A stretch of 64,000 nucleotides of DNA from an uncultured Oscillospiraceae bacterium (GTDB lineage: Bacteria; Bacillota; Clostridia; Oscillospirales; Acutalibacteraceae). The position numbers and the translations under genes are program-made. Below the pieces are notes generated by a model, which worked only from the letters and a program-made list of their open reading frames with translations, searched no databases and had not been told where the DNA came from. This document shows positions 1 through 7,488 of the stretch, piece after piece (position 1 is the stretch's first letter; every line of letters starts with the position of its first letter). The stretch covers positions 1 to 64,000 of the forward strand of contig URFG01000005.1 of NCBI GenBank assembly GCA_900547095.1. Reading direction: 5' to 3'.

Positions 1-51
1 GGCCGCCGCCACTTCGCTGTCAAAAGACGAAAGATTTTCAAAAAAATTCAT
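1..51 (-). CDS. 5' end of an unidentified gene, possibly serine hydroxymethyltransferase
   Basis: Only the first 17 codons are inside the window; the gene runs off the left edge. An ATG at 51 follows a clear AGGAG Shine-Dalgarno about 5 bases upstream, and the peptide starts MNFFENLSSFDSEVAAA. The phrase SFDSEVAAA resembles the N-terminus of bacterial serine hydroxymethyltransferases (GlyA), but 17 residues are too few to decide. It is divergent from the branched-chain amino acid operon; the 258 bases between hold an AT-rich region with no gene and the promoters for both sides. Confidence 0.5.
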   Translation of the reverse strand, partial: MNFFENLSSFDSEVAAA

Positions 52-309
52 AGTTTCTCCTCTTTAATTTTAGTATTTTATTAAATATAACATATTATTT
101 AAATATTTGCAATATAAATTAAAAACAGTTTTGTCCGCAGTACACGCACAATTGTTTTGCCGATTTTAGATTTTGGTTAAAAATATTAAATTGATTTATG
201 ATTTTAGTTTATAAAATTAGTTTTTAAACCTAATCAGTGAAAAAAGTGTAGCAATTTTATAGCAAATGTGATAAAATACCTTTATATTTAAAAACGGAGG
301 GATTTTCTA

Positions 310-1575
310 ATGAAAAAAATTATTGCTATGCTTTTATGTATTGCAATGGCTCTTACCTGTCTTGCAGGCTGCGCAGGCGGCTCATCAAGCGGAAAAGCCA
401 CAGCTTATGTTATCGCAGAAAAAGGCGATACATATTCCTTAGGCCTTGCTAACAACTTTAAAACCGCTTTTGAAAAGCTCGGCGGCAAGGTAGTTATGGA
501 AACATTTCCGACCAACACCACAAACTTTTCCGACTATCTTCAGAAAGCTCTTGATAACAACGCAGATGTAATTTTTGCTCCTAACTCTACAACAGTTGCG
601 GCAAACTTACTTAAGAATGCTGACGACCTCGGAATCGAGTGCCCCATTCTTGCAGGCGATACCTGGGAATCTTCGGTTATCTTAGACGCTATAAAGGGAA
701 CCGACCTTGAAGTTTACTGCTCAACATTCTTTGATGAGAACGACTCTTCTTCAACAGCGGCTTCCGATTTTGTAAAAGGCTTCAAAAAATGGCTCAATGC
801 AAATAAAGATTATTATGAAATGAACGGCGGAAACGATATAGTTGCCGCTGTATCAGCTCTCGGATTTGACGCTTATAACGTTGCTCTTGCGGCTATCCGC
901 GAGGCGGCTAAAAACAAAGGCGCCGATCTTACTTCCGTTGATGTTGCTTCCGCATTATGGACTCTTACATATGAAAACGGAGTAGCAGGAAAGCTCCAGT
1001 TTGATAAAAACGGCGACGCTATAAAGGACAGCGCATACATCAAGAAAGCCGGCGACGGTAAGTTTGAGTTTAAAAAGCTTCAGACTGTTAAAAACGACGC
1101 TGTTCAGGCTACCGCTTTTGATTACGGCGACGCTCAGGGCATTAAGCTTGACACTGCTAACAAAAAGATCGTTATAGGCGTTTACGAGCCTACTTCCGGT
1201 GCTAACGCCGCAGGCGGCAAGCAGGAGGTTATCGGAATTCAGTACGCTAACTCTCTTGACAACACCGTTGATATAGCAGGCGAAAAATATAAAGTTGAAG
1301 TTTATGTAAGTGATAACGGCTCTTTGGAAGAGAACGCAGTTACTGCCGCTTCCAACATAGTTTCCAAAAAAGCCCTCATCTCTCTCGGATCTTACGGCTC
1401 GGGCGTTTCCATCGCAGCTGCAAAAACCTTTGAGGCGGCTTGTATGCCGGCTATAGGCATTTCCTGCACAAACGCTTCTGTTACAGAAGGAAACAACTAT
1501 TATTTCCGTACTTGCTTCCTCGATCCTTTCCAGGGCTCTGTAATGGCTAGGTTTGCCTGGGATCTTATAAAATAA
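310..1575 (+). CDS. Branched-chain amino acid ABC transporter binding lipoprotein, circularly permuted
   Basis: Substrate-binding protein of the LivJ/LivK (type I periplasmic binding protein) family, expected to be anchored outside the membrane and to feed LivHMGF. A lipoprotein signal peptide ends in the lipobox LAGC with Cys21. The mature part is in an unusual order: residues 29-261 match the usual C-terminal half (AYVIAEKGDTYSLGLANNF through GKLQFDKNGD), a linker of about 23 residues follows, and residues 285-421 match the usual N-terminal half (KKIVIGVYEPTSGANAAGG through NYYFRTCFLDPFQG). It stops exactly where the first half would normally run on into AYVIAEKGD. The length (421) is only slightly more than usual, so nothing large is missing. 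A strong SD (CGGAGGGA) precedes the ATG. Family assignment is sure; whether the permuted protein folds and binds ligand is inference. Confidence 0.93.
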   Translation: MKKIIAMLLCIAMALTCLAGCAGGSSSGKATAYVIAEKGDTYSLGLANNFKTAFEKLGGKVVMETFPTNTTNFSDYLQKALDNNADVIFAPNSTTVAANLLKNADDLGIECPILAGDTWESSVILDAIKGTDLEVYCSTFFDENDSSSTAASDFVKGFKKWLNANKDYYEMNGGNDIVAAVSALGFDAYNVALAAIREAAKNKGADLTSVDVASALWTLTYENGVAGKLQFDKNGDAIKDSAYIKKAGDGKFEFKKLQTVKNDAVQATAFDYGDAQGIKLDTANKKIVIGVYEPTSGANAAGGKQEVIGIQYANSLDNTVDIAGEKYKVEVYVSDNGSLEENAVTAASNIVSKKALISLGSYGSGVSIAAAKTFEAACMPAIGISCTNASVTEGNNYYFRTCFLDPFQGSVMARFAWDLIK

Positions 1576-1587
1576 TTCAGTTTATTC

Positions 1588-1625
1588 TTAAAAGTACGGT
1601 AGGAATTACCTGCCGTACTTTTTGC
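1588..1625 (+). terminator. Partial terminator/attenuator between binding protein and permease genes
   Basis: A 14 bp stem (1590-1603 with 1609-1622, one G-U) followed by a T run. It lies between the binding protein gene and livH in one operon, the usual place for a hairpin that lets the binding protein be made in excess over the membrane subunits. Confidence 0.75.
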
Positions 1626-1642
1626 ATTGAAAGGTTTTTAGT

Positions 1643-2524
1643 ATGAATATAGTTCCTTACCTTATAAGAGGTCTTGCAACGGGCGGTCAGTTCGCGCTTG
1701 TTGCAATAGGATACACAATGGTATACGGTATTCTTAAACTGATCAATTTCGCACACGGCGATCTGTTTATGGTTTCTGGAATAATGCTCATTTATCTTGT
1801 TGCCGATTTCCCGACTATGCCTATTTGGATTTCGGTTGCACTTATGATAATCCTTACCGTATTCATTGGATTCCTCATTGAAAAATGCGCCTATTCTCCC
1901 TTGCGCCAGGCTCCGAGAATGTCGGTTATGATATCGGCAATAGGCGTTTCTTATCTGCTTCAGAACTTAGTTTGCTATATCACCGGCGGACTTTCAAAGC
2001 AGTTCCCCGATATTCCGATAATAAGCGACAGCATTCGTCTTTTCGGTGTTAAAGACAAGCTTGCGGTATTCCTCTCTCCGATAATCGCAATCGTGCTTAC
2101 TGCTTTGCTTGTGCTTGTTATCAATCACACAAAATTCGGAATGTCTATGAGAGCGGTTTCAAAGGATTTTGAAACTTCCCAGCTTATGGGTATTAAAATA
2201 AACAATGTTATTTCCGTAACATTTGCGATAGGCGCTTTCCTCGCGGCGATAGGCTCTGTTCTTTATTTCGCAAAGAACACAGGTATAAACCACCTCGCGG
2301 GATCAACTCCCGGAATAAAAGCATTTATCGCGGCGGTTGTAGGCGGTATAGGCTCTGTCCCGGGTGCTGTTATAGGCGCGCTGATTATCGGAGTTGTAGA
2401 AAGCCTTTCGAAAGCTTTCGGTCTTGCCGATTTCAGCGATGTTATTTCTTTTGCATTGCTTATTATAATCCTCATTGTTAAGCCTACGGGCATTTTGGGC
2501 GAAAAAACTACGGAGAAGGTGTAA
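1643..2524 (+). CDS. livH: Branched-chain amino acid ABC transporter permease LivH
   Basis: Inner-membrane permease of the BPD_transp_2 family that forms the channel with LivM. It is 293 residues with about eight hydrophobic segments from residue 7 on; the start NIVPYLIRGLATGGQFALVA and the loop MRAVSKDFETSQLMGIKIN are typical of LivH, and the C-terminal IKAFIAAVVGGIGSVPGAV is the conserved coupling region. A GAAAGG site precedes the ATG. It is second in the operon, two bases before livM. Confidence 0.95.
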   Translation: MNIVPYLIRGLATGGQFALVAIGYTMVYGILKLINFAHGDLFMVSGIMLIYLVADFPTMPIWISVALMIILTVFIGFLIEKCAYSPLRQAPRMSVMISAIGVSYLLQNLVCYITGGLSKQFPDIPIISDSIRLFGVKDKLAVFLSPIIAIVLTALLVLVINHTKFGMSMRAVSKDFETSQLMGIKINNVISVTFAIGAFLAAIGSVLYFAKNTGINHLAGSTPGIKAFIAAVVGGIGSVPGAVIGALIIGVVESLSKAFGLADFSDVISFALLIIILIVKPTGILGEKTTEKV

Positions 2525-2526
2525 AA

Positions 2527-3627
2527 ATGAAAAAAGGTATATTAAATAAACGCACAATTTACAACCTTGCCTTTGTAGCTTTCTTGCTCTTAGCACTTAT
2601 TATAATTCAACTGACCGTTCCCGAAACCTCGATGTGGTTTTCAGTTTTAAGAAAGGTCTGCACTTTTGCCCTCGCGGCAGTGTCTATGAACCTTTTAAAC
2701 GGTTTTACGGGACTTTTTTCTCTCGGTCAGGCAGGCTTTATGCTCCTCGGAGCTTATGCTTATGCAATTTTTACTATACCCGTTTCTTCAAGACCGGCGG
2801 TCTTCAGAAATTACGGCGACAGCATAATTCAGTTTCAGCTGCCGCTCGTTGTAGGCATTCTGATAGCCGGAATAGTTGCGGCATTCTTTGCTTTCTTAGT
2901 CGGTCTTCCCGTTTTAAGACTTAAAAGCGACTATCTCGCTATCGCAACTCTCGGATTTGCGGAAATAGTCCGCGGTCTTGTTCAGCTTACGCAGTTCGGT
3001 CCTCTTACCAACGGACCCGATCCTATCAACTGCTTTACTGCTCCGAAAAACATTCTTGTTTATGTCGCCATAGCGGGGATTTGTATTCTTATCATAGTGC
3101 TGATGATAAATTCTACATACGGCAGAGCATTCAAAGCTATAAGAGATGATGAAATTGCCGCCGAAGCAATGGGAATAAATCTTGCAAAGCATAAGCAGAT
3201 ATCGTTTGTTACAAGCTCATTTTTCTGCGGAATTGCAGGGGCAATGCTTGCAATGTGCAACACAAGCGTTTCTTCCGTTTCATTCACTTCTAGTATGACA
3301 TATCAGATCCTGCTTGTTGTTGTTATAGGCGGAATAGGTTCTGTTTCAGGCTCGATCATTGCCGCTTTCATATATTATGCAAGCAGTGAATGGTGGCTTA
3401 AGTTCCTTGATATAGAAACATTCACCAAAGCCGGTCACAAAATCCCGCTTTTAGGTCCGGGATTTCGAATGGTCGTTTTCTCGGTGCTTATTATGATTGT
3501 TGTTCTTTTCTTCAGAAAAGGTATAATGGGCTCTAAAGAGATATCTGTTTATGACGATCTTAAAAAGATCGGAAATTTCATAACAGGAAAGAGCAGAAAA
3601 GCAAAAGGCGGTGAGAGCAATGTCTGA
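2527..3627 (+). CDS. livM: Branched-chain amino acid ABC transporter permease LivM
   Basis: Second permease subunit, 366 residues, BPD_transp_2 family. It has the LivM pattern LNGFTGLFSLGQAGFMLLGA near residue 59, an extra N-terminal membrane helix, and the coupling motif FKAIRDDEIAAEAMGINLA around residue 203. Its end overlaps the start of livG by 8 bases, implying translational coupling. Confidence 0.95.
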   Translation: MKKGILNKRTIYNLAFVAFLLLALIIIQLTVPETSMWFSVLRKVCTFALAAVSMNLLNGFTGLFSLGQAGFMLLGAYAYAIFTIPVSSRPAVFRNYGDSIIQFQLPLVVGILIAGIVAAFFAFLVGLPVLRLKSDYLAIATLGFAEIVRGLVQLTQFGPLTNGPDPINCFTAPKNILVYVAIAGICILIIVLMINSTYGRAFKAIRDDEIAAEAMGINLAKHKQISFVTSSFFCGIAGAMLAMCNTSVSSVSFTSSMTYQILLVVVIGGIGSVSGSIIAAFIYYASSEWWLKFLDIETFTKAGHKIPLLGPGFRMVVFSVLIMIVVLFFRKGIMGSKEISVYDDLKKIGNFITGKSRKAKGGESNV

Positions 3628-4462
3628 AAGCGTTCTTAGAGTTGAAAATCTTACAATGCAGTTCGGAGGCGTCGTAGCTGTCGATAACCTTTCTATGGAA
3701 ATAAACCGCGGCGAAACAGTTGCTCTTATCGGACCTAACGGTGCGGGGAAAACCACTGCTTTTAATGCCATTACAGGAATTTATGAGCCTACTAACGGCG
3801 CTATATATTTTAACGATAAACTCGTCATTGAAAACCACCCTCAGGGAAAAATGAAAAAGCTCTACAGCGGCGAAAATCACGGCGTTTATACAAAAGTTAT
3901 CAAAAAGACTCCCGATAAGCTTACAGAGCTTGGAATGGCAAGAACATTTCAGAATATCAGACTTTTTAAGTCTATGACGGTTTTTGAAAATGTTCTCACG
4001 GCAAAGCACCTTCGCAGAACCTCAAATCTTTTCACGGCAACTTTCAGGCTGAATTATAAAGAAGAGGAAAAAATGAGAAGAGAAACTCTTGAGCTTCTCG
4101 ATCTTGTAGACCTTGCAGATGTTAAAGATGAACTTGCCACCTCTCTTCCCTACGGCAAGCAAAGAAAGCTTGAAATAGCGCGCGCACTTGCCACAAACCC
4201 CGAGCTTCTTCTTTTAGACGAGCCTGCCGCGGGAATGAATCCCCAGGAAACAGAAGAGCTTACTGAATTTATCCACTATATCAGAGAAAAATTCGATCTT
4301 TCAGTACTGCTTATCGAGCATCATATGAATCTTGTTATGGATATTTCGGACAGAATATATGTAATAGATTTCGGTAAGGAAATAGCCGAGGGTACTCCTG
4401 CGGAAATTCAGTCAAATCAGCGCGTTATAGACGCTTATTTAGGAGTTGCTGATGATGAATAA
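3620..4462 (+). CDS. livG: Branched-chain amino acid ABC transporter ATPase LivG
   Basis: Cytoplasmic ATPase powering the Liv transporter. Walker A GPNGAGKTTAFN, Q-loop in MARTFQNIRLFKSM, a slightly degenerate signature (TSLPYGKQRKLEIARAL instead of LSGGQ, as is usual in LivG), Walker B LLLLDEPAAGMN and switch histidine in LLIEHHMNLVM. I place the start at ATG 3620 (MSESVLRVENL) because AGGCGGTGA lies just upstream; the GTG at 3611 is part of that site. There is a LivG-specific insertion around residues 60-95. Confidence 0.95.
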   Translation: MSESVLRVENLTMQFGGVVAVDNLSMEINRGETVALIGPNGAGKTTAFNAITGIYEPTNGAIYFNDKLVIENHPQGKMKKLYSGENHGVYTKVIKKTPDKLTELGMARTFQNIRLFKSMTVFENVLTAKHLRRTSNLFTATFRLNYKEEEKMRRETLELLDLVDLADVKDELATSLPYGKQRKLEIARALATNPELLLLDEPAAGMNPQETEELTEFIHYIREKFDLSVLLIEHHMNLVMDISDRIYVIDFGKEIAEGTPAEIQSNQRVIDAYLGVADDE

Positions 4463-5168
4463 TATACTTGAAATTAAAGACCTCTCGGTTAATTTCGGAG
4501 GAATAAAAGCAGTCAATGATATCAGCCTTTCGGTTGAAAAAGGTAAGATAATCACACTTATCGGCGCTAACGGCGCAGGAAAATCCACAATACTTAAATC
4601 CGTTTCGGGCACTATAAAGCCGCAGTCAGGAGAAATTATTTTTGAGGGAGAAAACATTTGCGGTCTTTCCCCCGATAAGATAGTTTCAAAAGGCGTTACG
4701 CTCGTTCCCGAGGGCAGAAGAGTATTCCCTAACCTGACTGTTCTTGAAAATCTTAAAATAGGCGCATATTTAAGAAAAGACAGTCTTACTTCGGATATTG
4801 AATATGTTTATTCCCTCTTCCCCCGCCTCAAAGAAAGAAACTGGCAGCTTGCAGGTACGCTTTCAGGCGGTGAGCAGCAAATGCTTGCGGTCGGCAGAGC
4901 GCTTATGGCAAGGCCTAAGCTTATTATGATGGATGAGCCCTCTTTGGGACTTGCTCCTCTGGTAGTTAAAGATATCTTCAATATTATCAAAACGATAAAC
5001 GAAAGCGGAATTACTGTTTTACTAATAGAGCAAAACGCAAATATGGCGCTCAAAACCGCCGATTACGGTTTTGTTATAGAAACAGGCAACATTACCCTTT
5101 CAGGCACCGGAGAAGAACTTCTCAGCAACGAGTCAGTCAAAGAAGCCTATCTCGGAAAAAGCAAATAA
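4452..5168 (+). CDS. livF: Branched-chain amino acid ABC transporter ATPase LivF
   Basis: Second ATPase of the Liv complex, about 238 residues. Walker A GANGAGKSTILKSVSG, LSGGEQQMLAVGRALM signature, Walker B LIMMDEPSLGLAP and switch motif LLIEQNANMAL are all present. ATG 4452 sits 6 bases after an AGGAG and inside the last codons of livG, so the two ATPases are translationally coupled. It is the last gene of the operon and is followed by a strong terminator. Confidence 0.95.
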   Translation: MMNNILEIKDLSVNFGGIKAVNDISLSVEKGKIITLIGANGAGKSTILKSVSGTIKPQSGEIIFEGENICGLSPDKIVSKGVTLVPEGRRVFPNLTVLENLKIGAYLRKDSLTSDIEYVYSLFPRLKERNWQLAGTLSGGEQQMLAVGRALMARPKLIMMDEPSLGLAPLVVKDIFNIIKTINESGITVLLIEQNANMALKTADYGFVIETGNITLSGTGEELLSNESVKEAYLGKSK

Positions 5169-5175
5169 AACTAAA

Positions 5176-5206
5176 ATCCCACCTTTTAAAAAGGTGGGTA
5201 CTTTTT
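5176..5206 (+). terminator. Terminator of the liv operon
   Basis: Stem CCCACCTTTT (5178-5187) pairs with 5189-5198 and is followed by TACTTTTTG. It lies 10 bases after the livF stop. Confidence 0.85.
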
Positions 5207-5210
5207 GCGT

Positions 5211-5246
5211 AAAGAAAAAGCTCTTCTTTTTTTAAAGAGAAGAGCT
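5211..5246 (-). terminator. Terminator of degV
   Basis: A 9 bp perfect stem (5219-5227 with 5238-5246). Read on the minus strand after the degV stop it is followed by TTTTTCTTT. It abuts the liv terminator back to back. Confidence 0.85.
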
Positions 5247-5257
5247 ATATTTTCTTT

Positions 5258-6151
5258 TTAATCTACATGAGATTTTGTGCCGAAGAAGAACACAGCGACT
5301 GTTCCCGGTCCGCAATGGGAAGCAATAATAGTTCCGATATCAAAAATCTTTATATTACCTTTAAGTGTAGGAATAGCGGTTTCAAGTTCTTTAACCGTCA
5401 TAAGCGCTTCTTCCATACAGTTAGACTGTCCTACAAAGCATTTTCCGCTGTACTTTGCGCCGTTATCCGCCTGCTCAACTATTTCTTTAACAGTTCTTGA
5501 AACGGCGTTCTTCTTGCCTCTTGCTTTATCGTAAGCTACTATCTTGCCTTTAAGATCAAGGTGCATAATAGGGCAGATTCCGAGGATTGAAGCAACGGTT
5601 GCTGCGGGGCCGGATACTCTTCCGCTTCTTTTAAAGTATTTTATATCCGTGGAAAAGAATTGGTGGCAAACTCTTGTGCAGTTATCTCTGACATACTGCG
5701 CGGTTTCTTCAATATCTTTCCCCTCATCTCTTACATCCGCGGCGCTGTCCACAATAAGACCGTAACCGCAGCAGCTGCACAGAGAATCGATAATAACAAG
5801 CTTTCTATCGGGATATTTTTCTTTAAGATTTTCAGCGGCTTTTAAAGCGTTGTTCACAGAGGGAGTCATTCCCGAGCCGAATGCGATATGAAGAACATCG
5901 CCTTTTTTAAGAAGCTCATCAAAATAATCATAATAAGTGTATTCATTGATCTGCGAGGTGGTGGGCACTTTTCCCTCGGCAATTAAATCATAAAATCTTT
6001 TAAGATCTTCGGGTTTTCTGCCCATATTATCAACATATTCCACACCGTCAATCTGATAAGTATAAAACAAAACAGAAATATTTCTTCCTGTTACATAATC
6101 AAACGGCAAATCTACAGTAGACTCGCAGGACAAAATAAAATTTTCAGTCAT
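5258..6151 (-). CDS. DegV family fatty-acid-binding protein
   Basis: DegV proteins bind fatty acids in the cytoplasm; some act as the FakB subunit that presents fatty acids to a kinase for phospholipid synthesis. This 297-residue protein starts FILSCESTVDLPFDYV (the conserved S-x-[CS]DLP-like opening), has VPTTSQINEYTYYDYFDELL near residue 63, GSGMTPSVNNALKAAE near 93 and the C-terminal IASHCGPGTVAVFFFG. These are the family hallmarks. It is monocistronic with its own terminator. The exact ligand is unknown. Confidence 0.92.
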   Translation of the reverse strand: MTENFILSCESTVDLPFDYVTGRNISVLFYTYQIDGVEYVDNMGRKPEDLKRFYDLIAEGKVPTTSQINEYTYYDYFDELLKKGDVLHIAFGSGMTPSVNNALKAAENLKEKYPDRKLVIIDSLCSCCGYGLIVDSAADVRDEGKDIEETAQYVRDNCTRVCHQFFSTDIKYFKRSGRVSGPAATVASILGICPIMHLDLKGKIVAYDKARGKKNAVSRTVKEIVEQADNGAKYSGKCFVGQSNCMEEALMTVKELETAIPTLKGNIKIFDIGTIIASHCGPGTVAVFFFGTKSHVD

Positions 6152-6269
6152 TATCTTCGCTCCTTTAAAATTTCAATTACAGGATAAATTATATTATAAT
6201 AGTTTTAATAAATCACCCTATTATCAAATTTATCTATTCTAAATAAATCAAAGCGAAAATAGAGAAATT

Positions 6270-6303
6270 CAAGCCAATTCTACTAAAAGTAGAATTGGCT
6301 TGA
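6270..6303. terminator. Hairpin upstream of the 274 bp element
   Basis: CAAGCCAATTCTACT pairs with AGTAGAATTGGCTTG around a short loop (6270-6303), a near-perfect 15 bp stem. It has no good T run on either side, so it could be a terminator remnant or part of the neighbouring repeat element. Nothing else is seen in the degV-to-comEC gap except this and the element at 6323. Confidence 0.5.
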
Positions 6304-6322
6304 ATAAAGCGTTTAAATAGAA

Positions 6323-6596
6323 TAGACAATACAATCAGGGTACAACACTTCTCATAGCGGAAAATTTGTCCGATTATATTGTCTCGTCATTTGAAATACG
6401 TCAGTATTCCTGCATTCCTCGACTTCATAATCAAAAAAATTTTCTCGCTATGAGTCGAAGATTTTGTAAGAAAACGGCGCTGTTTAGCGGCGCGGCGCCC
6501 GACCGAAGAATACTGTCGTATTGTGAGCGGAGGGCAACAATGCCGATAAATGCGCCGTTTCTTCAAAAAAGCATTGTACCCTGATTGTATTGTCTA
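6323..6596. repeat. 274 bp MITE-like element with perfect 23 bp terminal inverted repeats
   Basis: Bases 6323-6345 and 6574-6596 are exact inverted copies (the left end starts TAGACAATACAATCAGGG). Inside are three more inverted pairs: 6351-6367 with 6437-6454, 6395-6409 with 6508-6522 (one mismatch), and 6468-6480 with 6552-6563. The left 60 bases are also present, diverged, at 51545-51605. No credible gene lies inside. It ends two bases before the stop of the next minus-strand gene. It behaves like a non-autonomous mobile element, but no transposase is visible in the window. Confidence 0.75.
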
Positions 6597-6597
6597 A

Positions 6598-7488
6598 TCA
6601 TTCTTTTTTTGTGATTTTTGAATTTGTTATCTCAAATGAAATATCGCCGGAATTATCCGTTCTTAGAATTTCTGTCTTGATATTTTCAAGTCTTTCGAGC
6701 GTTTCTTCATTAGGGTGCGAATAAAGATTATCCTTTCCGCAGGATATCACGGAAAATTCGGGCGAACACTTTTCAAGGAAAATCTCACAGGAAGAATTTT
6801 TACTGCCGTGATGACCGACTTTCAAAATATCGCAGTCGATATTTATTCCGTCTTTAATAAGAAGATTTTCCGTAGTGCTTGTTGCGTCGCCTGTGAATAA
6901 TATTTTCTTTGAAGAGTTTTCAGCCATCAGGCAAAGCGATTTATCATTTTCATCAGAAGAATCTTTATAATAACCTATGATCGTGATTGTGAAATTGCCG
7001 ACTTTAAAGTTCATACCTGTTTCGGCAGTATAAACTTCGCCATCTTCGGCTAAAACCGATTTCTTAAGTTCTGTGATAACATCGGTGTTTTCATTAGTTG
7101 CGGAGATATCAGGTATAATGAGATTTTTGAATATAAAATTTTCGCTTAGCTCGGTTGAGCCGCCGAAATGATCATCGTGAAAATGGGTGAGCACCAAAGC
7201 GTCTATCTCATTTATACCGAGATGTTTTAAATCTTTGCATAAGCTGTGCGCGCTTTCGGGAGTGCCGGTATCAATAATAGCAGTTCTTCCTCTGCTGTAA
7301 ATTACCGTGCAATCGCCTTGGCCGACATCTTTGAAAATAACGGTATCCGAAGAATTTTTAAGACCGCTGCCCGTAAATTCCGAGCCGCTCTTAAAATTTA
7401 TGGCATAAAGCAGGATTGCGGAAATCAAAGAGAACGCGAGAATTCCTAAAACTGCTTTAGAAATTTTTCTGAATGTACTTGAACTCAC
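6598..7488 (-). CDS. ComEC/Rec2-like metallo-beta-lactamase-fold hydrolase
   Basis: A 296-residue protein with one N-terminal membrane helix (residues 12-30) and a metallo-beta-lactamase domain like the C-terminal part of ComEC. Metal ligands are visible in LTHFHDDHFGG (HxHxDH, around residue 101), LFTGDATSTTE and KVGHHGSKNSS. ComEC of this type degrades one DNA strand during uptake, but stand-alone secreted or anchored versions like this one lack the competence channel domain and their substrate is not known. It overlaps the ftsK stop by 4 bases, so it is translated with ftsK. Confidence 0.88.
   Translation of the reverse strand: MSSSTFRKISKAVLGILAFSLISAILLYAINFKSGSEFTGSGLKNSSDTVIFKDVGQGDCTVIYSRGRTAIIDTGTPESAHSLCKDLKHLGINEIDALVLTHFHDDHFGGSTELSENFIFKNLIIPDISATNENTDVITELKKSVLAEDGEVYTAETGMNFKVGNFTITIIGYYKDSSDENDKSLCLMAENSSKKILFTGDATSTTENLLIKDGINIDCDILKVGHHGSKNSSCEIFLEKCSPEFSVISCGKDNLYSHPNEETLERLENIKTEILRTDNSGDISFEITNSKITKKE

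Noticed and set aside
6366..6584. 72-codon reading frame inside the 274 bp element
   Set aside because: It has no SD, no family-like motifs, and its codons are dictated by the overlapping inverted repeats.
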